DNA of 45,266 nt from Thiohalophilus sp. Its GTDB lineage: Bacteria > Pseudomonadota > Gammaproteobacteria > UBA6429 > Thiohalophilaceae. The notes beneath the pieces were generated by a model. That model ran no database searches. It saw only the letters and a list, made by a program, of their open reading frames with translations, and was not told where the DNA came from. The stretch is taken from positions 1 through 45,266 of the forward strand of contig NZ_JAXHMV010000005.1 of NCBI RefSeq assembly GCF_034521165.1, given 5' to 3'. Position numbers and translations under genes: made by a program. Positions 7,468-14,492 of this stretch are shown here, piece after piece. The stretch's first letter is position 1; each line of letters starts with the position of its first letter.

Positions 7468-8115
7468 ATGCCCGCCCGTCCGAACCCCGAAGCATTTGAT
7501 CCCGATTGTCGCCGTTGCCCCCGGCTGAGAGACTTCTTGCAACAGGTCCGCCGTGACTATCCCGACTATCATGCCCGGCCGGTCGCGCCCTATGGCACTG
7601 CCAGGCCGAAACTGCTGATCGTGGGCCTGGCGCCGGGAATGCACGGCGCCAATGCCACCGGGCGACCGTTTACCGGCGATTTTGCCGGCATTTTGCTCTA
7701 TCAGACCCTGCACAAATTCGGCTACAGCAACCGGCCCGAATCGGTTTCCCGAAACGACGGGCTCAAACTCAAGCAGTGCCGGATCACCAATGCCGTCAAA
7801 TGCCTGCCGCCGGAGAACAAGCCGACCACCGAAGAGATGAACACCTGCAACAGTTATCTGCGCCAGGAGCTTTTGAGCCTGCCGCGTAACAGCGTGATCC
7901 TGGCGCTGGGCGGGATCGCCCACAAGGCCGTACTCAAGGCGCTGGATCTCAAACAGTCGCAGTACAAGTTCGGCCACGCCGCCCGTTTCCAGCTCCCCGA
8001 CGGGCGCTGGCTGGTCGACTCCTACCACTGCAGCCGTTACAACACCCAGACCGGCCGGCTGACCGAAAAAATGTTCCATGACGTGTTCCGGCTGATCGGC
8101 AAACTGACGGATTGA
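7468..8115 (+). CDS. Uracil-DNA glycosylase, family 5 (UDGb)-like
   Basis: An iron-sulfur uracil-DNA glycosylase that would remove uracil and some damaged bases from DNA in base excision repair. Seen: a cysteine pair CRRCPRL near the N-terminus, the substrate loop GLAPGMHGANATGRPFTGD, Cys-rich QCRITNAVKC and NTCNSYL segments fitting a 4Fe-4S site, and a late DSYHCSRYN motif. The motif-1 Ala-Pro-Gly-x-His-Gly-Ala-Asn pattern favours family 5 over family 4. The ATG at 7468 is chosen; a TTG at 7447 would add seven residues. It sits between uvrY and uvrC, joining base and nucleotide excision repair genes in one cluster. Confidence 0.9.
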   Translation: MPARPNPEAFDPDCRRCPRLRDFLQQVRRDYPDYHARPVAPYGTARPKLLIVGLAPGMHGANATGRPFTGDFAGILLYQTLHKFGYSNRPESVSRNDGLKLKQCRITNAVKCLPPENKPTTEEMNTCNSYLRQELLSLPRNSVILALGGIAHKAVLKALDLKQSQYKFGHAARFQLPDGRWLVDSYHCSRYNTQTGRLTEKMFHDVFRLIGKLTD

Positions 8116-8319
8116 ATTTTCACCGCAGGGGTCACAGAGGACGCAAAAGAAAATTTTATTTTTGTTCTATCCCCAGCCGTGTAGGGTGCGTTCTACGCAC
8201 CATTACCCCGAACGCAGACGAAAACAGTGCATGGGACGCAGCCTGTATTTCTCCCTATCTTTCGGTTCTCTGTGGTGCAATCTGTTCTTATTCCGGAACT
8301 CTGTGGTTAAAATAGTTTC
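8116..8319. repeat. Intergenic repeat element with palindrome
   Basis: The 204 bases between the glycosylase and uvrC hold an element whose ends are loosely inverted (TTCACCGCAGGGGTCACAGA near 8118 and TTCTCTGTGGTGCAA near 8266) and a GTAGGGTGCGT-TCT-ACGCACC palindrome at 8181-8201. The type is a dispersed intergenic repeat rather than a gene. The uvrC start follows with no strong ribosome site. Confidence 0.5.
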
Positions 8320-10173
8320 ATGAGCGGTAGTATCCCCGATTTTGACGCCAAAGCCTTCATCAAGGGCCTGCCCAACCGGCCGGGCGTCTATCGCATGCTC
8401 GACGCCAACGGGACGGTGATCTATGTCGGCAAGGCGGTGGATCTCAAAAAACGGGTCAGCAGCTATTTTCGCACCAATCTGGACAGCCCCAAGACCCGGG
8501 TCATGGTGGCGCAGATTGCCGCGATCGAGGTCACCGTGACCCAGAATGAAAGCGAGGCCCTGATTCTGGAAAATACCCAGATCAAGGAACTGCGACCGCG
8601 TTACAACGTCCTGTTTCGCGATGACAAAAGCTACCCCTATATCTATCTGTCCACCGAACATTCGTTCCCGCGCCTCACGTTTCATCGCGGTGCCAAGCGG
8701 GGCAAGGGGCGCTATTTCGGTCCGTACCCGAGCGCCCCGTCGGTGCGCGAGACCCTGAGCCTGCTGCAAAAACTGTTTCCGGTGCGCCAGTGCCGCGACT
8801 CTTTTTATAACAATCGCTCGCGCCCCTGCCTGCAGTACCAGATCAAACGCTGCACCGCGCCGTGCGTCGGGCTGATCAGCGAGGCAGAGTATGCCGAGGA
8901 TGTTCGCCATGCGACCCTGTTTCTGGAGGGCAAAAGCAGTGCGGTGATCGATGCCCTGGCCGAGCGGATGGCCCGGGCGGCGGAGGAACTGGATTACGAA
9001 GCCGCCGCCCGCTATCGCGATCAGATCGCCAGCCTGCGGCATATTCAGGACAAGCAGTACATGGACAGCGACACCAGCGGTAACCTGGATGTCATCGCCG
9101 TCGCGGCCCAGGGCGGCATCGGCTGCATCCAGGTTTTCACCATTCGTCAGGGCCGCAATCTGGGCAACCGCAGTTATTTCCCCAAGCATCTGGAAGGCCT
9201 GGAACCGGAGCGGCTCGAAAGCGAGCTGATCGGCAGCTTCCTGACCCAGCACTATCTGGCCCGTCAGGACGATATTCCGGCCCAGCTGATCGTCAGCCAT
9301 CCGCCGGTCGAGCAGACGCTGATCGAAACCGCCCTGGGCGAGGCCGCCGGCCGCCGGGTCAGTATCCATCACAAGGTGCGCGGCACCCGGGCGCGCTGGC
9401 TGGAGATGGCCGAACAAAATGCCCGCCAGACCCTCAGCCTGCGGCTTAACAGCCAGGCCACCCAGCTGCAGCGGTTCGAGGCGTTACAGGAAGCCCTGCA
9501 GCTCGACGAAATGCCGCAGCGCCTGGAGTGTTTCGATATCAGCCACACCATGGGCGAGTCGACCGTGGCCTCCTGCGTGGTATTCGATATCAACGGCCCG
9601 CTCAAGTCCGACTATCGGCGCTTCAATATCGAGGGGATTACTCCCGGCGACGATTATGCCGCCATGGAACAGGCGCTGACCCGCCGCTACAAACGCCTGC
9701 GCGAGGGGGAGGGCAAGCTGCCCGACATCCTGTTTATCGACGGCGGCAAGGGCCAGGTCGAAATCGCCCGGGGCGTGCTCGAGGAATTGCAGATCCCCGA
9801 TGTACGCCTGATGGGCATCGCCAAGGGCCCGGGCCGCAAACCGGGACTGGAAACCCTTTACTTGTCAGACGGCGGGGAAGAAACTATATTGCCGGCCGAT
9901 TCGAAAGCGCTGCATCTCATTCAGCAGATTCGGGATGAGGCTCACCGTTTCGCGATTACCGGGCACCGGCAGCGTCGCCAGAAAACGCGCAACACCTCCA
10001 CGCTGGAGCAGATTCCCGGCCTGGGGCCCCGGCGCCGGCAACAATTGCTGCACCGGTTCGGCGGCCTGCAGGAGATCGCCCGGGCGGGGGTCGAGGATCT
10101 GGCCGCGGTCAACGGCATCAGCCGTAAACTGGCACAGCAGATATACGATACTTTTCACCAGGATGGATATTGA
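8320..10173 (+). CDS. uvrC: UvrABC excinuclease subunit C
   Basis: Makes both incisions around bulky DNA lesions in the UvrB-DNA complex. At 617 residues it is the usual size. Domains in order: GIY-YIG nuclease (GVYRMLDANGTVIYVGKA, ~21-38, with LKKRVSSYF) for the 3' cut; a cysteine region (CRDSF...RPCLQYQIKRCTAPC) for a possible iron-sulfur cluster; the UVR domain (ELDYEAAARYRDQIASL) that binds UvrB; the RNase H-like endonuclease domain (ECFDISHTMGESTVASCVVF, then DILFIDGGKGQ) for the 5' cut; and C-terminal helix-hairpin-helix pairs (LEQIPGLGPRRRQQLL, AAVNGISRKLAQQI). It is followed 3 bp later by pgsA. Confidence 0.98.
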   Translation: MSGSIPDFDAKAFIKGLPNRPGVYRMLDANGTVIYVGKAVDLKKRVSSYFRTNLDSPKTRVMVAQIAAIEVTVTQNESEALILENTQIKELRPRYNVLFRDDKSYPYIYLSTEHSFPRLTFHRGAKRGKGRYFGPYPSAPSVRETLSLLQKLFPVRQCRDSFYNNRSRPCLQYQIKRCTAPCVGLISEAEYAEDVRHATLFLEGKSSAVIDALAERMARAAEELDYEAAARYRDQIASLRHIQDKQYMDSDTSGNLDVIAVAAQGGIGCIQVFTIRQGRNLGNRSYFPKHLEGLEPERLESELIGSFLTQHYLARQDDIPAQLIVSHPPVEQTLIETALGEAAGRRVSIHHKVRGTRARWLEMAEQNARQTLSLRLNSQATQLQRFEALQEALQLDEMPQRLECFDISHTMGESTVASCVVFDINGPLKSDYRRFNIEGITPGDDYAAMEQALTRRYKRLREGEGKLPDILFIDGGKGQVEIARGVLEELQIPDVRLMGIAKGPGRKPGLETLYLSDGGEETILPADSKALHLIQQIRDEAHRFAITGHRQRRQKTRNTSTLEQIPGLGPRRRQQLLHRFGGLQEIARAGVEDLAAVNGISRKLAQQIYDTFHQDGY

Positions 10174-10176
10174 ACC

Positions 10177-10740
10177 ATGGCGATGAACCTGCCGACCAGG
10201 CTAACCTTGCTCCGCATCGGAATTATTCCGTTTTTCATCGTGGTGTTCTATCTGCCGTTATTCGGTATCAATCATTATTTGCTCACCGCCATATACATCC
10301 TGGCGGCCATCACGGACTGGTTCGACGGTTACCTGGCGCGCAAATGGGGACAGGAGTCGGATTTTGGCGCCTTTCTCGATCCGGTCGCGGACAAGCTGCT
10401 GGTCGGGGTGGCGCTGATCCTGCTGGTCAGCAAGCATCCGGGCTTCCTGCTGGCCATCCCGGCCGCCGTGATCATCGGGCGGGAAATCACCATCTCGGCC
10501 CTGCGAGAATGGATGGCCAATGTGGGCGAGCAGACCAAAGTTGCCGTCTCCATCATCGGAAAATTCAAGACTGCGGCCCAGATGCTGGCCATCGTCTTCT
10601 TGCTTTTCGAGGAGCCGATTGGCCGTTTCCCGACCATGCTGATCGGTTACCTGCTGCTCTATACCTCGGCCGGCCTGACCCTCTGGTCCATGCTGCTCTA
10701 TCTGCGCGCCGCCTGGCCGAGCCTGACCCGGGAGCAGTAA
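10177..10740 (+). CDS. pgsA: CDP-diacylglycerol-glycerol-3-phosphate 3-phosphatidyltransferase
   Basis: Integral inner-membrane enzyme that makes phosphatidylglycerophosphate, the first committed step to phosphatidylglycerol. The CDP-alcohol phosphotransferase signature D-G-x2-A-R-x8-G-x3-D-x3-D is complete (DGYLARKWG...GAFLDPVAD). Several hydrophobic segments span the 187 residues, a normal length. It starts 3 bases after the uvrC stop and is probably translated with it. tRNA genes follow, as in E. coli. Confidence 0.97.
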   Translation: MAMNLPTRLTLLRIGIIPFFIVVFYLPLFGINHYLLTAIYILAAITDWFDGYLARKWGQESDFGAFLDPVADKLLVGVALILLVSKHPGFLLAIPAAVIIGREITISALREWMANVGEQTKVAVSIIGKFKTAAQMLAIVFLLFEEPIGRFPTMLIGYLLLYTSAGLTLWSMLLYLRAAWPSLTREQ

Positions 10741-10758
10741 CCGGGCCGACACGAAACC

Positions 10759-10786
10759 TTGACAGACCGCGTCGTATCGCTAAAAT
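10759..10786 (+). promoter_or_regulatory. Sigma-70 promoter of the tRNA cluster
   Basis: TTGACA (10759-10764), a 16-bp spacer and TAAAAT (10781-10786) end 13 bases before tRNA-Gly. This is close to consensus and fits a strong stable-RNA promoter. Confidence 0.8.
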
Positions 10787-10799
10787 ACGCCTCTCTCAA

Positions 10800-10875
<76 letters not shown>

Positions 10876-10882
10876 GATTCCC

Positions 10883-10912
10883 AAAAACCTCGGCCGCTCC
10901 CGAGGTTTTTTT
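10883..10912 (+). terminator. Terminator after tRNA-Gly
   Basis: AACCTCGG and CCGAGGTT pair around a 6-base loop and are followed by a T tract. It implies that tRNA-Cys has its own promoter or relies on read-through; CCGGAC-ATT-GTCCGG at 10922-10936 lies just after. Confidence 0.8.
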
Positions 10913-10951
10913 GTGTAACCCCCGGACATTGTCCGGTAAAATAACGAATAT

Positions 10952-11025
10952 GGCCGGGTGGCAGAGTGGCTATGCAGCGGATTGCAAATCCGTGTACCTC
11001 GGTTCGACTCCGGGCCCGGCCTCCA
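10952..11025 (+). tRNA. cysT: tRNA-Cys(GCA)
   Basis: 74 nt. GGCCGGG pairs with CCCGGCC; the anticodon loop ATTGCAAAT gives anticodon GCA; the T loop is GTTCGACTC and CCA is encoded. Second gene of the conserved Gly-Cys-Leu trio. Confidence 0.97.
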
Positions 11026-11119
11026 TTTCCTTTTCCTTTCAAAACCAGCAGTTATCTGTGTAAAATACCCGCTGTCACACCGTAGCCCGGGTGGCGAAAT
11101 TGGTAGACGCAAGGGACTT

Positions 11120-11417
11120 AAATATTGAGCACCTGGCGCGGAAACGGCCGGCGTGAATGGAGTCAAATTCGGGGAAACCTCAGCACGTAAGGTGGTGGCA
11201 ATCCCGAGCTAAGCCCGATTAAATAGTATCGAGTTACGAGTACCGACCGTTCGGAAATTCCCTCGTCACTCGTACCTCGTCACTCGTCACTATCTCGGGA
11301 AAGTGTAGAGACTTGACGGCTCCTGCCTAAGTTCTACTAATCGTAGAATAGGGTAAAGGTAAAGTCCAGGCCACAAATGCGTATTAAGTGCGCAGCAGCG
11401 AAAGTTGTAGTGGTAAG
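11120..11417 (+). ncRNA. Group I self-splicing intron in tRNA-Leu(UAA)
   Basis: 298 nt, no ORF. The conserved core elements appear in order: P (AAATTCGGGGAAACCT, ~11165-11180), Q (AATCCCGAGCTAAG, ~11200-11213), R (GTGTAGAGACTTGACGGC, ~11303-11320) and S (AGGGTAAAGGTAAAGTCC, ~11350-11367). P7 pairs GACTT in R with AAGTC in S. The 5' exon ends in U (U34), P1 can form between exon CUU and intron GAG at 11127-11129, and the intron ends with the terminal G at 11417. The site and core match the tRNA-Leu(UAA) introns of cyanobacteria and plastids (subgroup IC3). The P6 region carries a long extension with repeated CTCGTCACTCGT. Confidence 0.93.
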
Positions 11418-11447
11418 AAAATCCCTCGGTCATTGCGACCGTGCCGG

Positions 11448-11467
11448 TTCGATTCCGGCCCCGGGCA
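11448..11467 (+). other. Island attL in the tRNA-Leu 3' end
   Basis: The 20 bases from the T loop to A73 are identical to 37150-37169, and similarity continues for about 15 bp (TTATTCCTTTAAGTG here, CCATTCCTTCAAGCG there). Direct repeats of a tRNA 3' end at both ends of a block of foreign genes mark site-specific integration. Confidence 0.85.
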
Positions 11468-11506
11468 TTATTCCTTTAAGTGTAGTAGTCGCGACTTTAT
11501 CTGACA

Positions 11507-12544
11507 GTTACCGGGTCTTAGGAAGCGGTTTTTGTCAGGTCAAGTTCAGCTCACGAACTTTTCCTGCCAAATCTGTTTGCCGTCTTCCCAGGTTGCCATG
11601 GGCGTCCGACCACAGCACATTTTCCCCTGATGGGTGCGTTCAGTATTGTAATACGTTAGCCAGTTGTCCAGGTCGATCTGGAGTGACTCGAGGTCCGTGT
11701 AGATCTTCTTGCGGAACGTCACCTGGTAAAACTCCTGCAAGATGGTCTTGTGGAACCGCTCGCAGATCCCATTCGTTTGCGGGGAACGGGCTTTGGTTTT
11801 GGTATGTTCGATGTCATTGACCCCCAGATAAAGCTGATAATCGTGCTGCTCGGCCTTGCCGCAATACTTGGTACCCCGGTCGGTCAGGACACGCAGTAGC
11901 GGCAGGTCGTGCTGTTCGTAGAACGGCAGCACCCGGTCATTGAGTAGCTCGGCCGAGGTGATCGGGGTCTTGTTGGTATACAGCTTGGCAAAGGCCACCT
12001 TGGCACAGGTGTCAACGAAGGTCTGCTGATAAATCCGACCGACGCCCTTGAGGGTGCCGACGTAGAAGGTGTCCTGGGAACCGAGATACCCCGGATGGAC
12101 CGTCTCGATTTCGCCGCAGGCCACATCGTCGTCTTTCTTGCGCTCCAGTACCACGATCTGCGACTCGGTCAGCACGATGCCTTCCTAAGCCATCTTTGCC
12201 ACCAGCGCCTTGAGTCGGTCCCGGAAGCAGGCCAGCTCGTGGCGCAGCCACACACAGCGTACCCCACTGGGCGAGATGAACACGCCGCGCTTGCGCAGCT
12301 CGTTGCTGGCCCGGGTCTGACTGTGGGCCGGTTCTTCCAGGACATAGGCCACGACGGCCGCCTTGTAGCGGTAGAAGGTGTCGCGGGAGAGGCCCATCAC
12401 TTTGCTGGCGCGGGAAACATTGCCCAACTCTTCGGCCAGGTTCAGCAGGCCGAGCTTGTGTTTGATGATTTTCTCGTTAGTATTCAGCATGAGGGTTACC
12501 TCTTGGTTCGATGGTTGCTAGACACCTCCATCAGAACCGGTAAC
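11507..12544 (-). mobile_element. IS481-type insertion sequence, degenerate
   Basis: GTTACCGGGTCT at 11507 and AGAACCGGTAAC ending at 12544 are imperfect inverted ends (GTTACCGG is shared) around a single transposase frame. No clear target duplication is visible, so the exact ends are tentative. It lies about 40 bp from attL. Confidence 0.55.
11546..12490 (-). pseudogene. IS481 family transposase with in-frame amber stop
   Basis: One continuous frame of 315 codons carries an N-terminal helix-turn-helix (LAEELGNVSRASKVMGLSRD) and a DDE integrase core (SQDTFYVGTLKGVGRIYQQ, LRVLTDRGTKYCG, SPQTNGICERFHKTILQEFY, ending YYNTERTHQGKMCCGRTP). A TAG at 12185-12187 interrupts it between VAKMA and EGIVLTESQ; family members read straight through that point. 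The insertion is therefore inactive unless the stop is suppressed. No other mutation is evident, so the loss looks recent. Confidence 0.9.
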
Positions 12545-12639
12545 CTTCACTTTTTCAAGTCAGGTATCAGATTAAATCGAAACTAGCACAAGTGAGTGTT
12601 CCATAGTCAATCAACTGTAAATACAAAGGAGAGAATGTC

Positions 12640-12858
12640 ATGCCCGAATCAACGCCTGGTCCCGAAATGTGGCCCTTTGGGCCATTTGTCATGATAATCA
12701 TGGCAGTGGTCATAATTTTGCCGTTCTGGTTTATCTTTTCAAAGGCCGGCTACTCCAAGTGGTTGAGCCTACTCATGGTGGTGCCGGTGGTAAACATCAT
12801 TCTGTTGTACTTTCTGGCCTTTTCCGACTGGCCGAGCTTGCGAAGTGCAAATAAATGA
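12640..12858 (+). CDS. Small membrane protein, 72 residues
   Basis: Two hydrophobic segments (FVMIIMAVVIILPFWFIF, ~15-32; LSLLMVVPVVNIILLYFLAF, ~42-61) joined by SKAGYSKW predict a two-span inner-membrane protein. The FSKAGYSKW-to-VPVVN pattern resembles small conserved membrane proteins of unknown role seen in many proteobacteria. AAAGGAGAG lies before the ATG. It is isolated between the dead IS481 and the group II reverse transcriptase, and could be a mobile-cassette gene. Function unknown. Confidence 0.72.
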   Translation: MPESTPGPEMWPFGPFVMIIMAVVIILPFWFIFSKAGYSKWLSLLMVVPVVNIILLYFLAFSDWPSLRSANK

Positions 12859-12972
12859 ACCAAGCCCATAACGGGCGCGCGCCGAACTTACCAACTGGCA
12901 CCTAACAATCGCTGGCAGAGGAAAGGGGCCTTAGTTCAAGACCAATGCATCAAGTAATGAGGGGCAAGGAGA

Positions 12973-14329
12973 TTGGGCAACCTATCAACTCCGAAAAGTG
13001 TTCAGAAATTACAGAGAGCATTACACGCGAAAGCGAAGGCTGAACTTGGCTATCGGTTCTATGCACTGTACGACAAACTATATCGCGAAGATATTCTGGC
13101 ACAGGCTTATGCTCAGTGTCGCTCTAACCGAGGGGCGCCGGGCATAGATGGTCAGGACTTCGCGGATGTTGAAGCGTACGGTGTACAGCGGTGGCTGGGT
13201 GAATTGGCGCTTGAACTCAGAGAGGGAGTCTATCAACCGGCTCCGATACGACGGGTGTTTATTCCCAAACCCAATGGCAAGTCCAGACCCCTGGGCATCT
13301 CAACCCTGAGAGATCGAGTCTGTATGACAGCAGCGATGCTGGTTCTGGAACCGATCTTCGAAGCCGATCTTCCACCCGAGCTCTATGCATATCGCCCAAG
13401 GCGAAATGCACAACAGGCGGTTGTCGAGGTGGAAGAACTGCTGTTTCACGGTCATCCGGACGTTGTCGATGCCGACCTGTCGGACTACTTCGGTAGCATT
13501 CTCCATAAAGAACTGCTTCAGTCGCTGGCGCGCCGTATCGTTGATCGACGCGTGCTGCATCTACTGAAGCAATGGCTGGAATGTGCTGTCGAGGAAAGCG
13601 ACAAGACAGGTCGGACGCGACGTACCACGGAGGCCAAGAACAGCAGGCGTGGTATTCCTCAGGGTTCTCCTGTCTCACCACTGCTGGCCAACATCTATAT
13701 GCGCCGGTTTGTGTTGGCGTGGAAGATGCTCAACCTGGATCAACGCCCTGGGAGTCAGATTGTGACCTACGCGGATGATCTTGTTATCTTGTGCAAACGC
13801 GGCAAAGCGGATGAAGCGGATGAAGCGGATGAAGCGAGTCTGCACATGCGCAGGATAATGAATCAGCTAAAGCTCACCGTCAACGAGGAAAAGACACATA
13901 TCTGCCGTATACCGGAAGATAAACTCGACTTTCTGGGTTACACGTTTGGACGCATGTACTCAACGAGGTCGGGCAAAGCGTACCTCGGGATGCGTCCGTC
14001 AAAGAAGAGCATCAAGCACATGGTTGATAAAATTCATACCATGACGGCTCATTCTTATACGTGGGTAGATACCACAGAGATGGTGGAGCGGTTGAATCGC
14101 TCATTGCGTGGTTGGGCCAACTATTTTCAAGTGGGTACCTACAACCTACAACCGCGCTTATCGTGCGTTAGACAGCTACACCGCGATGCGGTTGCGCCGA
14201 TGGTTGCGTAACAAGTATAAAGTCAGACGTCGCAGGGGCGGGGCTTTTCCCCCCTCGCACCTCTACGGGCACTTTGGGCTTGTTCGTTTGACGCAACTTG
14301 GATGTGGCGAGCCGTGGGTGAAGGCGTGA
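12973..14329 (+). pseudogene. Group II intron reverse transcriptase/maturase, frameshifted
   Basis: The reverse transcriptase core is complete: RSNRGAPGIDG (RT-1), PKPNGKSRPLGI (RT-2), DADLSDYFGSI (RT-3), RGIPQGSPVSPLLANIY (RT-4), YADDLVIL with the catalytic YADD (RT-5), then LTVNEEKT and FLGYTF. Maturase domain X follows (RLNRSLRGWANYF). A 7-bp tandem duplication (CCTACAA twice, ~14139-14152) shifts the frame; the lost C-terminus continues in the next frame as YNRAYRALDSYTAMRLRRWL to PWVKA at 14329. The family is that of group IIC introns, many of which target attC sites. The usual ~500-nt 5' ribozyme and the 3' domains V-VI are missing on both sides, so this is a dead fragment. A 9-bp repeat (GCGGATGAA three times) sits at 13807-13833. 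Confidence 0.9.
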
Positions 14330-14334
14330 CGTCG

Positions 14335-14451
14335 GAATGGGTCGACTGGTTCAACAATCGGCACTTACTGGAACCGGGTGGTTCCCAGCCACCGATCGAG
14401 CTCGAACAGCAGTATCATGAAACCCTGAACCGTCAGGCCATCGCGGCCTGA
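14335..14451 (+). pseudogene. C-terminal fragment of an IS3-type transposase
   Basis: The frame reads EWVDWFNNRHLLEPGGSQPP and ends QQYHETLNRQAIAA, then TGA. This is the C-terminal end of IS3-family OrfB integrase-type transposases. The rest was lost where the group II fragment abuts, 6 bases upstream. Confidence 0.82.
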
Positions 14452-14492
14452 CTCACACAAAACAGTCTCCAGCATAACCGGGGCGCTTCACC

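Larger units (their letters stand above)
11085..11467 (+). tRNA. leuZ: tRNA-Leu(UAA), split by a group I intron
   Basis: 5' exon 11085-11119 (acceptor GCCCGGG, D arm, anticodon stem GGGA, loop CTT) and 3' exon 11418-11467 (AAAA, TCCC, the long variable arm CGGTCATTGCGACCG, T arm, CCCGGGC and A73) join to a normal 85-nt tRNA-Leu with anticodon TAA. The break falls between U34 and A35. Unlike tRNA-Gly, -Cys and -Ser here, no CCA is encoded (TTA follows), whereas the copies of this tail at 37150 and 37319 do end in CCA. The 3' end is the left attachment site of the island. Function requires intron splicing and CCA addition. Confidence 0.95.

Noticed and set aside
8112..8315. Short plus-strand gene before uvrC
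   Set aside because: The sequence is an intergenic repeat with a palindrome; no ribosome site.
8203..9417. Minus-strand frame of 404 codons
   Set aside because: Antisense shadow of uvrC.
12973..14329. Retron or diversity-generating reverse transcriptase
   Set aside because: Maturase domain X and overall motifs match group II intron enzymes; no msr/msd or template/variable repeats are seen.
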